From positions 310,001-374,000 of the forward strand of contig KE546969.1 in assembly GCA_000442125.1 (NCBI GenBank): a stretch of DNA of 64,000 nt, written 5' to 3'. The position numbers and the translations under genes are program-made. This document shows positions 22,370-32,485 of the stretch, one piece after another. The DNA comes from Opeltia flavorubescens (taxonomy: Eukaryota; Ascomycota; Lecanoromycetes; Teloschistales; Teloschistaceae). The notes beneath the pieces were generated by a model that did not search any database, was not told the DNA's origin, and was given only the letters and a program-made list of their open reading frames with translations. How positions within the stretch are numbered: position 1 is the first letter of the stretch; each line of letters opens with the position of its first letter.

Positions 22370-23648
22370 TCAGACAGCCGTCTCCGGCCTCTCCCCATCC
22401 GCCAGTACAGGTACACTAAGACCCCGATCCGGACTCCTAAGGACCAGCTGCTCATGCCTCCTCGCCTTGAAGAAATCACTAACCGCTCTTATAAGGATAA
22501 ACCAACCCACAATCATCAACGCATACGCCAACCATTCACTACTCGCGATACTCGAGAATGTGCTTTGTGCACTACTACTCGCTGCGCCATTCTGGGAGCT
22601 CGCAGCCATGGCCGCCGCAGCGGCAGCAGCAGCGCTATCGCCTACAGCATTGGGGTCGAAATCGATACTGTTCGGATCACTCGGTTGGGCGTAGCCTTCG
22701 CCGGGGTTGGCAGGTTGTTGAGGTTTTTCTACTGATGAGCTGCCGCGCATGTAGAAGCCGTATTGGATGAGTGTGATGCCGAGGCCGGCTCTGGAGCCGT
22801 TTTTCGCGGCATGGGTGGTGTGGAGGAGGTAGGTGAGGAGGAAACCGACGATTTGGAAGGACATGCTTATCATGCCGTTCCAGACGAAGCTGAATAGAGA
22901 GCCGACTGGGAGGCCGTCGACGTAGACTTCGTCGGGGGAGTGGAGGCCGGGAGCGAGGATGGTGGTGGTTTCCCAGTAAGGTGGGGTGGCGTCTGCGGCG
23001 GCGGCTTCGTAGGACTGTTTACTATACGTTAGAAAGATTTTCGAAGGGATTTGAATATAGTGCATACCGGAGGCTTTTCTTCTTCTTGCTTTTCTCCACG
23101 CTCCGGCTTGGCGCTGAGATTGGCGAAAACGCCGTCATTAGATGAGGCGAATGTTGAATATGGCATTCCACGGGTACGGCCAGGGACGACTGGAGTGATA
23201 CCGGGAAACTCTGTAACGGTACGCTGGATAGGTACTGGTCTGGCGCCATCATTGACTGTCGTAGTTTGGACGTCTGTTGACTCTGTGGTATTGCCGCGCA
23301 TTAACCGCTGCCGGTCATCACCTCCATTGTGGCTTTCAGAATCGGATCCATCGTCGAAGGTATCAGCGAGTGTTCTGTCCGCTTCGGAAGTGAGAGGATC
23401 TTCGGAGTTTAGGAGATGTTGAGAGGTTGGAGATGAGGCGCGAGATCGAAATGATGGCGGCGGTGAAGATGGAACAGAGTGGAAGTCTTCGTTGGCATGT
23501 GGAGTTGAGGGCTCATCATCCTGATCTCGATTTGATACCTGAGAAGTTGTACTTGTTAGTAGAATCCCTTAAAGCCAATATTGATTGTCCGATGACGAGT
23601 AGTGAACTGATGGAGGTTACGTACCCGTTCGTAGCGCTGTGGTGCCAT
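22370..23648 (-). CDS. BSD2: Bsd2/Ndfip-family endosomal adaptor for Rsp5 ubiquitin ligase
   Basis: Exons 23648-23625, 23538-23068 and 23014-22370 give 379 residues. An acidic, Ser-rich N-terminus leads to DGVFANLSAKPERGEKQEEE, then KPPSYEAAAADATPPYWETT, then two closely spaced membrane segments (VWNGMISMSFQIVGFLLTYLLH and the AGLGITLIQYGFYM region) and a third near the C-terminus (YALMIVGWFILIRAVSDFF). Family knowledge: Bsd2 carries PPxY motifs that recruit the HECT ligase Rsp5, sending metal transporters and other cargo to the vacuole. The PPSY motif (residues 164-167) is assembled across the second intron. An Ala run sits in the lumenal loop. It is divergent from Cbp6 across 342 bases. Confidence 0.88.
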
Positions 23649-23990
23649 GTTGTGCGGAGAGTGTCGGAGGTAGATGAATCGATGAAGTTGAGGCCAAAGT
23701 CTCGAAGTAAACTTTGATGTTAATCCGTGAAGCTAGTATGAATGCGATGGAGTCTTCTAGGTGATGCTGCCCGAAAGGCGAGGTGATATGGGTACGAGTA
23801 CGGAAGCCTTGCTGGCTGTGCCTTGGATGACAAAACGGGCGTCGTCCTCTCCGTCTTGTCCTTGTACATTCGCCGCCAAGACCCGACCGCCACTCGGTCC
23901 ATTTTTGGTGTAGCTTACAATCCGCTTTCTCATGACGAAGTCATTTCTCCTTCGTGATATCCTTCTGTAGTTCGCAATGCTTCCTCTGAT
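23649..23990. promoter_or_regulatory. Divergent promoter between Bsd2 and Cbp6
   Basis: These 342 bases lie between two outward-facing starts. No gene is seen. TGATATGG immediately precedes the Cbp6 start. Confidence 0.5.
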
Positions 23991-24507
23991 ATGGCCGCCA
24001 AATCAGTACGTGCTCACGGTCTATCATATTGCGCTTAGCTAACATATATCCCACAGATAGTCTATCGCCATTGGCAACGAGCGCTCGCTCAATGGCCCGT
24101 CGATGTTCTTCGTCCTCAAGTCTCCTTCCAGGATGTAATGCGCAGGCGCATCGATAAGCAACTTGGACCGTCGAATACTGAAGGATCTTCATATGATCCA
24201 GCCAAAGAATCGAAAGATACACTGGTCACTCCATTGAAGCCCAGCAACGAGAAAGCCGAGTTGGAGCAGGTCAACGTACTCTACTCTTTTCTTGAGAACA
24301 GATACTCCAAGAAGGTTGGGTTGAATAGTCCGACTTTACGTGGCAGGCTCTAATGGATTGCAGTATCCACTCTCCGATCGACTCATGAGACCTTTATCGG
24401 ATCCAGAGCATTACGAGAAGATTGTCAAAGAACTAGAAGAGGCACCGAATCGTTCCTGGTTTGGAAGTCTAGTCAACAGGTGGAAGGGTATGATTCGTTG
24501 GTCATAG
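23991..24507 (+). CDS. CBP6: Cytochrome bc1 assembly factor Cbp6/UQCC2-like
   Basis: Exons 23991-24005, 24057-24314 and 24364-24507 give 138 residues. The start MAAKSIVYRHWQRALAQWPV followed by DVLRPQVSFQDVMRRRIDKQ matches the LYR-like first helix of UQCC2/Cbp6, and VLYSFLENRYSKKYPLSDRL matches the second helix ending in the family's KYP. Family knowledge: Cbp6 forms a complex with Cbp3 at the mitoribosome exit, needed for cytochrome b translation and early complex III assembly. Exon 1 codes for only five residues. The second intron has a weak GTTGGG donor but restores the family motif. The gene tail ends NRWKGMIRWS. Confidence 0.8.
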
Positions 24508-24802
24508 TCCATTCATTTCTCGAACATGAACCCAAGGTATGCTAGGGAGGTGCACATACGCCAATTCAATCTATGGTTGGAACAATCTTTCGTTCCGGTG
24601 TGCTTCGAGTTTGAGTGACATGGCTGGATACTTGAGTATATTTACAACCTATGACTAGCTGAAATGTGGTGCCCAGAAGATCATTTCCAAGCGACATTCG
24701 ATTCCGTGAGAAAACTTGCACAGATGGTAAAGACAAGCGGTAAGCCGCCTTGGGTATGCCTAGATCCCATTCGTCAAGCCTTATGTGTCATCACTTTCCG
24801 AA

Positions 24803-26106
24803 TCATTGACGGGATATGATTTCTTCTCCCCTCGCTCTTGCCCAACCCTCATATCCATCCGTGTACTTCTCCGTCAGGTATCTCATTACTTCCACGCACC
24901 TATTTGCAGTGAGTAAAGTTTCGACTAAAACGAACAGCTTCACCTGCATCTTGCGGTAGCGTAGGTTGCCAGGGTATAAGGTCGAGCAGTTCATGTCCCA
25001 GCGACTGGCAGAGGGTCAGTAATCAAGCGTCCTCACAAGTCGCCCCGACTGACAGGCAGTAAAGCGCATTACGATCATCTTGATCTTCCTCCGGAGGTGA
25101 GATTGGAAAGTGCCTAAAGTAGGCTTTAACGTAGTCTTCCCCCATACGGTGGCGCACAGGACGCAACGGTGCCAATTCAACTTGCAGCGCTTAGCGTAGA
25201 GAAGACCGAACGGATTTTTCGACTCACACTCGTTATGAGCATAAATGCATGTTGCGTCATAAATGACTGGAAGGTTCGTTGCTACATTTGTCGATGTATT
25301 ACCATCCCAGAGATCACCATGGATGAGGCGAGGCTGGATGTGTCTACCACCTGTTTCCAGTGGCCGGAGTAGGCGAGGAACAACCTTAGAAAGAACCTCC
25401 CGACAGAGCTGCTGCACTTCTTCGTCAGGTCCCTGGGATGCTTCTTCGTTTTGAAACACCAGCATAATAGACTTGGTGAAAAATTCTTCCCATGAACTAG
25501 TCCATTCAGTGTATTGCTCAACTGTGCCTTGCAATGTAGGAATATGGAAACCGTATTGACCATTTGGAGATAAAGACTTGGAATGAAGCTCGGCAAGCAT
25601 CCTCATTGAATCTTCGACATCCGGCAAATCGTCTGTCATCTCAACGAATTCGCAGAGGAAGAAGTGGACATTGTCATCTTGAGCATACGTTCCCCAAGCA
25701 ATGGGTTCCGGAGTCAATTCAGGTAAAGTGTCGTGCAGCGCCTTCATGGATTCGTACTCTCCGCGTACCATAGCCTTGCCAATAGCATCAAGGGTCACCT
25801 GGCAGGCAACCGTTAATTAGCTGTCGAGCTGGTCTCGGGGAGCAAGTACCTTCAGGAAGAAAGATTGGAATGTTCCATTGGCCAATTGGATTTGGATCTT
25901 TGCGGTACGTGTCCAGTAGCTGAAACCATGTGGAAAGATGCCTTTAGTTTGGGAATTGTTGAGAAGTTCTATCGATTTTAGCAAAAGTACTTTTCAGCTA
26001 TCTTTAACCTACTGGCTGCTACATTGTCATCAATTGTCTCGACCCATTTCGCTGGGACTTTGTTTGGCTGGTCCCACACTGGTTCGGGGTCAATAGTTAT
26101 CGCCAT
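24803..26106 (-). CDS. Fructosamine-kinase/aminoglycoside-phosphotransferase-like protein
   Basis: Five exons, 26106-26013, 25941-25850, 25798-25228, 25180-25054 and 25004-24803, give 361 residues in one unbroken frame. Features fit the fungal fructosamine-3-kinase branch of the protein-kinase-like fold: WTRTAKIQIQLANGTFQSFF then LKV (ATP-loop strands and lysine), GEYESMKALHDTLPELTPEP, FFLCEFVEM hinge, MLAELHSKS, the catalytic loop LIHGDLWDGN, and YDAT as the metal-binding Asp. After the third intron ELAPLRPVRHRMGEDYVKAY is joined, as in homologues. Enzymes of this group phosphorylate ketosamines on glycated proteins or small metabolites; the substrate here is unknown. The last exon is less certain, but no better splice keeps frame. 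Confidence 0.78.
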
Positions 26107-27454
26107 CTGTCCTTGTCCTTGTCTTGCTCAAGATGCTCAATTGATAGTGAAGAGAGATATAGAGTATGATGAAACACGCTGCATCTTTGCAAGAACCTAC
26201 AGCCTTGGTATTACTGTAAGGAAATTCTGAATGTTGACAGAAACTGCTTCATGAAGTACAATGTACCGAGGCTGTATGCACAAGGCCGAGCATACTTTCA
26301 TCTGAGCATGACACCGATTGAAAGATACTAAATCATGCCATGCCGTGCAATCCTCCGTTTACCTAAAACGCCAAAACCTAATTTATTTGAATTTCGTGTT
26401 CGGACAAGTGTTTGCTTCCATATATCACATTACTCCCTATGAAAGGCTGAATGGCTAGGCTCATAGCTACCTAGCTGGCGATGACCGATATAAAATCATT
26501 CGTCTGATTTCAAGGCCGGCTTATGACTTGAAAGAGACGCAACGACGCCGGTTGTCAATATAGGCGATGATGGCCAATAGGTGAATGAGTAGCAGATAAG
26601 TTGATGATGCTAATCAGTACCTCGACCAGCCAGTTAAAGGAATTATTCCCATACTTGAAAATCATCACTTTGATGTTCTCCTCCTTCGAAGACTATCATC
26701 TCCTGCAACCATTTGACAGCGAATGAATAACACATCTCGAAGATCGTATAGCATCATGAGATAATTTTCCTCTGCAGCATATTAGACTGAAAGCACGCTA
26801 TTTGTAAGGCGTAGTACGGGATTTTTGGTCACGATGTATGCCTTAATCATAATTTGCTTGAGAAGAGGACCTAGTACTCCGTACGCACTGCATGTTCCAC
26901 GTATATGCACATCATTCCTGCCAAATCTTTAACGATGCAGCACATTAAGTCTAGAAAGTGTTTAGTGAGGGTTGAACTTCGGGCGGATTGTACAGTGCGC
27001 TAAACGCTTTCAAGAGTTTTCTGGGATTTAAGTGTGAAGAAATGCAACATTCCTGCAGAAGGGTTTAAGTAAGGGGCCGCCCCTGTAGAAGTTCTCGGGA
27101 TCTTATTGGACCCGAAACATGCATGGTTCACTTTGGATCGAGGATGCTCTTAATCCTTTTGCACTCCGCTTTTGATCAACCGTCTTTTTTTCTAATCTCT
27201 CCTCCTATAAATGCCACCGTGACTGTCTACGTCAGCTTCCAAGCCGACTCTTCCTGAATTTTCTTCACCCTAGACTCTGATGCCTTCAGCCGACGGCCTG
27301 AATACCTTTTTACGTTTTCCGTTCATGCCCTAGTGAATAGATTGAGTGCTTTACGTACTAGACTTCCCCCGCTTTTTGTGTAACCATATCATGATTTTGT
27401 ATACGGACATACGCTGTTCAGGCCCTTGTTCATCGATTTGTATCGGATCTTATC
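26107..27454. promoter_or_regulatory. Long divergent upstream region before the MFS transporter gene
   Basis: These 1348 bases lie between the kinase-like gene (minus) and the transporter (plus). The sequence is AT-rich and no gene or RNA is recognised. A long promoter is common for inducible transporters. T/C-rich tracts and CTTGTTCATCG immediately precede the transporter start. Confidence 0.45.
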
Positions 27455-29086
27455 ATGCCCCCAACAGCGATGGTCGAAGAAAACCATGACCCGCAGGCAT
27501 TCCCATACCATGAAGCGGAAAAGATACAGTCAGAGCTTCTTCCCAGTCATACCTCAGCCGAAGAAAAAACATCGCCAACGAGTGCTCCCGTCCCTGTACC
27601 ACCACGCCCGTACACTACCTTCTCTTCTTTCCGCCGCCGGCTCATAACCATCATCCTCGTTCTCACTATGCTCGCCTCTCCACTGACAGCAACAATTTAC
27701 CTCCCTCTTCTTCCCCTCCTTTCTTCCCATTTCCATGTTTCTCTTCAAGCTATAAATCTCACCATAACTCTTTATGTTATCTTCCAAGCCATATCTCCTC
27801 TTCTTTTCGCCACAGCTTCAGATACCTATGGCCGACGGCCAGTATACCTTATCACCTTCTCCGTGTATGCATTAGCGAGTCTCGGATTGGCGCTCAATCG
27901 CAACAGTTATGTGTGGCTGCTGGTGCTGAGGGCGTTGCAAAGTCTTGGTGCAAGCGCTGTGCTGGCGATTGCATATGGTGTCGTTGCGGATCTGTGCGTG
28001 CCGGCAGAACGAGGTGCTATGCAGGGGCCTGCAATGGGGGCGGCAAATTTGGCCGTTTGTATTGGGCCTGTAATTGGAGGGTGGGTGGCTTTGGGTAGTG
28101 GAAGTTATGAGTGGGTTTTCTGGTGCTTGGTGATTTACGGGGTGTCGGTTGTTGTCGTGGTAGGCATAGGGTTACCGGAGACAGCGAGAAGTGTGGTTGG
28201 GAATGGCGAGACAGAGCCAAGATGGTGGGGGAAGACTTGGTGGCATCTGGCTATCATGTGGTGGAGAGCTCGGAAGGATTCGCACCAAGATGAAGAGTGC
28301 GGTAGGGACAAGGAAACACCATCGAAAAGGGAAAACCGGAAATCACTGATTGTCAAGGAATTTCTCAGGATTCCAAATCTGTTTGCTGCTATACGGATCA
28401 TTTATCGCAAAGATGCCGCCCTGATCCTATGGATGGCTGGCTCACCTTATGCAGTATGGTATTGTGTTCAAGCATCCATACCGCCGATATTTAAAGACAT
28501 CTATGGCTTTGACGACTTTCAAATATGCCTCGCCTTCCTTCCTGGTGGCTTTGGCACGGTCTTAGGGGGTTACATAAACGGAAAGTTCATGGACTGGAAT
28601 TACAAGGTGATAGCTCAGCAAATCGGACATACCGTTGACAGAGTTTCGGGCGACGATCTTACCCATTTCCCTATCGAGCGAGCAAGAGCTCGAGGCTCAT
28701 GGCACATCCTGGCAGTCTATATTTGTGCACTGGCAGGATATGGCTGGGCTGTCAAATTCCATGTTCATGTGAGTGTGGCCTTGATCCTTCAATTCTTATT
28801 GGCCGCTATCTGCACGATTTTTCAGCAGACTTTCAACATTCTCCTCGTGGATATATTCCCAGAGAGCCCGAGTACTGCGGCAGCTTCGGGGAACATCACA
28901 CGCTGCGCACTTTCGGCTATCTTTGTAGCGGTGTTGCAGCCCCTCGTAGACGCTATTGGTCGAGGTTGGGTTTTCACTCTGCTGAGTATTTGTAGCGGTG
29001 GTGGTGGCATCGCTGCAAATTGGCTGATCAATGACAAAGGAATGGCTTGGAGGCATCAAAGGCTTGGAGTTCGTGTGGTAACATAA
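27455..29086 (+). CDS. MFS drug/H+ antiporter, DHA1 family, QDR-like
   Basis: This intronless gene encodes 543 residues. A polar N-terminus of about 60 residues is followed by 12 predicted helices in two halves split by a charged central loop (about residues 255-300). Visible motifs are ATIYLPLLPLLSSHFHVS in helix 1, SDTYGRRPVYL (motif A, D-x-x-G-R-R) after helix 2, the Arg-bearing LRALQSLGAS of helix 4, GPVIGGWVALGS (motif C, antiporter signature) in helix 5, and LPETARSVVGNG after helix 6, the phrase typical of the QDR/dityrosine-transporter branch. It likely exports drugs or small metabolites across the plasma membrane using the proton gradient. Substrate unknown. A start at 27470 (MVEE) is also possible. 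Confidence 0.87.
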   Translation: MPPTAMVEENHDPQAFPYHEAEKIQSELLPSHTSAEEKTSPTSAPVPVPPRPYTTFSSFRRRLITIILVLTMLASPLTATIYLPLLPLLSSHFHVSLQAINLTITLYVIFQAISPLLFATASDTYGRRPVYLITFSVYALASLGLALNRNSYVWLLVLRALQSLGASAVLAIAYGVVADLCVPAERGAMQGPAMGAANLAVCIGPVIGGWVALGSGSYEWVFWCLVIYGVSVVVVVGIGLPETARSVVGNGETEPRWWGKTWWHLAIMWWRARKDSHQDEECGRDKETPSKRENRKSLIVKEFLRIPNLFAAIRIIYRKDAALILWMAGSPYAVWYCVQASIPPIFKDIYGFDDFQICLAFLPGGFGTVLGGYINGKFMDWNYKVIAQQIGHTVDRVSGDDLTHFPIERARARGSWHILAVYICALAGYGWAVKFHVHVSVALILQFLLAAICTIFQQTFNILLVDIFPESPSTAAASGNITRCALSAIFVAVLQPLVDAIGRGWVFTLLSICSGGGGIAANWLINDKGMAWRHQRLGVRVVT

Positions 29087-30747
29087 CAGACAATTCCTAC
29101 AGAACTATTTTGATGACGGCCCATTTGTTATATTTGGTGATCTGTGATCTCGCTGCCATAGCTGAAATTCTGATGCGAACAGTATCTCAATGTAAAATGA
29201 ACGACATTGGTTCAATACGCCGTAAAAAGCGGCAAAGGTGTGAAAAGGGGCTGGATGACGTTTTCCTCACGTGACCAGCGGCAGCGCTTCTGGCGCCCCA
29301 AAAATCGCACAGAAGTCACAACTCGGGTCTTTTTTCTCCCCAACAGTTTTTCGTTCATGTTTTTAAGTATACCTCTTCATGCAGAAGCCCAATTGATCGA
29401 TACTAACTTGCTAGTATGTTTCATGGGCTTTCAGAGCTTTTGTTGGAGCCAGCATGATGCACAGTCTGCTGTAAAGCATGATCTTCTGGAGCATTCTCAC
29501 TAACCGAAGATGAGGTTTCGGGCTTATAATATTGGTTGCCTTTGATAGTCTTCCCTTTTCCCTAGCCCGTTATTCTTTCTTTGCATTCATCGACCGATGA
29601 GGCTGTTATCCTAGTTGGAATTCTTTTTATATATTCTCTCCACCATGTTTCGGATCTCTGGTGATGTCACCATGAGACCTCGTAATGTATATCAAGTGTA
29701 CATGCCTGTCTCCATTAGCTCCATCTCCAATTTACATGTTCTGTATATGCTGCACTCACTCATTACCACACCTTCTACAAATTTCTATACGGAAGACTAG
29801 GTCGAGTCACCCTGGAATGTCAGAGAATTGTCTGAGACGGGGATTGAGCTTTCAACGTTCAACAGCGGGGAACAAGAGGAAATGGAAGCAGAGATCGCAC
29901 GCGAGGTAACGACTTCCCTGTGGTATAGCATTGATTACAGTCTAACAGTGGCAACAGTGAGCGTGTATAGCAGCCTTCTCCAACGACTACCACATTGTCT
30001 CGGCCGCGATGATCGCACACGTTAAGAGAGAGAGTATCTCGTTGATTAATGAAGGAAATATTTTCTTGAATGTTCAACCATTTGCTCCTCTCCTTTCGTA
30101 GCACCATTGAAATCACAATCTCATCCCAAATTGACTGCTATTTGTGTCCGATTTCACCTTTTCTTTGAAGTTACCTCTTTCTAGCAATCAGAGAGATTTA
30201 CACCCGGTCTTGTCAGCCGTTTTGAAAGACGAACTTTCGCATGATTATCCGATATGCCTGACCTGGCGCCAGCAATGCCCCTGAGATCCTCGGTGTTGAA
30301 TGCGTTGGCACATTCTCTCGAGAATTCCTTTACTTTTTGATTGACGCACTTCTATCCTCTTAATGTTCTGTATCCTCACAATAACTATCTGAGTAGTCAA
30401 TTCACGATGATGGGCCAGTAGTAAGTCAAAATATTACAGCAGCTTCCCTATGAACGGATGGCAACCCAAGGGTCATGTGGGGGGCAAATACTGATGAAAT
30501 ATAGGCCTTCTTTGATTCAAACGTTTTTATTATTGTGGATTCTTTAAAGGACTTTTCTTTGGAAGTGCTTCTTCCTTTGCCGCAAACTCTTTTCCTATAT
30601 ATCTCTTACCATAACGGCCAGGGTGATCCATGATATTGGTATAGCTTTCTTCTTTAGGATCCTTCTATTGTACGTATTGCCAATCTGCCATCTAAAATTT
30701 ATATATCGTGTTTCTCTTCTCCTTCATTAATTAATCTCTCCCGCGAC
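29087..30747. other. Gene-poor stretch, nothing recognised
   Basis: These 1661 bases are AT-rich, with only short overlapping open frames on both strands. No family-like peptide, tRNA boxes or terminal repeats were seen. It begins the 6.7-kb gene-poor island that ends at the FREQUENCY-like gene. Confidence 0.45.
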
Positions 30748-30783
30748 GTGACCCTTTTCAAAGTCAAGGCGGCCAAGGCCGAG

Positions 30784-31246
30784 ATGGGGGAACTTATGAA
30801 GAACCCAAAGAAATACAAGATTGATAGCGAAAAGGTCTGGTCTAAGCGTGGCCGGATAGAGAAGAAAATTGAAAAATGTGAGAAAGTCGTGGCTCAGAGG
30901 ACAGAGACGCTGCGACGGATAGCCATGGATGTCAAGAAGGCGGAAAGATGGCTCCTACAGTACAAGAAAAATGGCGCTGCTCTTGCCGATATCATGAACG
31001 CGATCAAGGCTGCGGTGGAGTCAGTCCAGCTTCCGAACTATCAGTCTGGAGTTGTTTCATTTCCAGTAAGATTTCCTTCGATTCCGAAATCACGGAGTGG
31101 AGCCGGCCATTCCTAGTAACAATCAGGTTCAAAATTGTTTCGATTGCACGTCCATGTTTGCCAACGCGGAAGTCAAGCGAAAGCACCAGAACAAAGATCT
31201 GTCGGAACTTGGGAGAAGCAAGTATAATCTGGCAACATTGAAGTAG
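30784..31246 (+). CDS. Orphan coiled-coil protein, 133 residues (doubtful)
   Basis: A two-exon model, 30784-31065 and 31127-31246, keeps frame through a GTAAGA...AATCAG intron of 61 nt with a CTAGTAAC branch-like site. The protein is strongly charged: MGELMKNPKKYKIDSEKVWS, then a helix-forming Lys/Glu/Arg stretch (GRIEKKIEKCEKVVAQRTET), then NCFDCTSMFANAEVKRKHQN, ending SKYNLATLK. The frame is also open for 12 codons upstream of the ATG, and coding-like sequence resumes just after the stop (EKWRDIRPRYSPYEHAMYG), so this may be part of a larger, damaged gene. No family recognised. Confidence 0.35.
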
Positions 31247-31989
31247 ATCGAAAAGTGGAGGGATATCCGACCAAGGTATTCGCCTTATGAACATGCCATG
31301 TATGGTATGAATACATCGTCGGTTGATAAGCCTAACTTTTGAATACATTTTCTGCCACTGATAGCTTGTGCGCATCAGCCGGAGCGGCGCCCAAGGGATG
31401 TCATCGAGAGGATCTGGTTCTGTATTGCTTTAGGGGATATTCTCAATCTATTTTTGTGAGGGACTTTGGTGAAAGCATTATTTTGAATTATATATATGTA
31501 ACCCATCTTTTGACCCCATCACAGCTGCTGTTGCTATTCGGAGCGTGGATTGGGGCAGAGTTTAATAAGAGGTATAAGGAGAGGTGGCCACTGGCCGTGG
31601 CCGTGGTCGCTTTCGCATCGGGAAGCCTCGACCATGAGAAGCAAAATGCTCGACTCGTCGCCGATCAAGCAAGGAGGGTCCACAAGATACACTGTTAGCT
31701 GCCAGCATTGTCGCTGTGCCGAATGGACCGTAGTTTTTATGATACGAAAGCTGATATGAAACAGTACAGCTAGGGAGATAGAATAAGCTCTGGGCAGACC
31801 AGGATGATAAAGTCAAGGTGATCAGCAACACCCTAGGTATACTTCACGCGCCAATTAAAGGGCGAAAGTGTCAAGCTGAGTCTAGCGCCCAACGTTCAAG
31901 GCTTCGAAAGGAGGAAGCTGAGTATATAGCAAAACAGGGGGAGACCGTCAAGGATTCTAAAATATCACTATACTTCCTACTCACACGTT

Positions 31990-32485
31990 TTGCGTGGGCC
32001 ATTGTGCTACTTCACCGAACTTTTGTCGACCTTGGACCGAAAAGAGTCTTGTACCTACGAGCAAGCGCTGATGACGATACTACGAATGGCAAAGAATTGC
32101 AGCAATTCATTTAGCGACTTTCAAGTCGATTTGCACAGAGTTCTAGATGTAAGTAGCCCCGAGCTCTCTGTGTTTGGTTTGGACTGCGTCTCCTATTTAG
32201 TATCCTGGACCTACTCTTACCCCGGAAGAAAGTATCATGGGCCTCGGCAAGACCTTCGAGAACGACGTCAGACTGGAGCTCCAATCGATGAGCTTCTCCC
32301 TCCAAATGTCGCTGTTAAATCAGGCAAGGGGGCACCAAGGAGATATATGTATCTTGCAAGCTATTATTTGTCTCCTGAATGAAGCATCTAAAATGGCAAA
32401 TGAATATGAATCCCTCGGCAATTCTGAAGAAGAACTCAAGACAGAAAAAGAAAAATTGCGGAGAAAGCTGGCTGAAGAAATCTGA
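31990..32485 (+). pseudogene. Orphan coding block, possible remnant of the same gene
   Basis: An open stretch (31990-32148) reads LCYFTELLSTLDRKESCTYE and SFSDFQVDLHRVLD, then a clean GTAAGT...TATTTAG intron (32149-32200), then an exon to 32485 reading YPGPTLTPEESIMGLGKTFE, LLNEASKMANEYESLGNSEE and a charged tail KTEKEKLRRKLAEEI. The intact splice sites and helix-like composition look like genuine coding sequence, but there is no ATG near the beginning of the block and no domain I know. With the block at 30784 and scattered coding-like phrases between, it may be the 3' part of one decaying gene or an unmodelled multi-exon gene. Ends are approximate. Confidence 0.3.
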
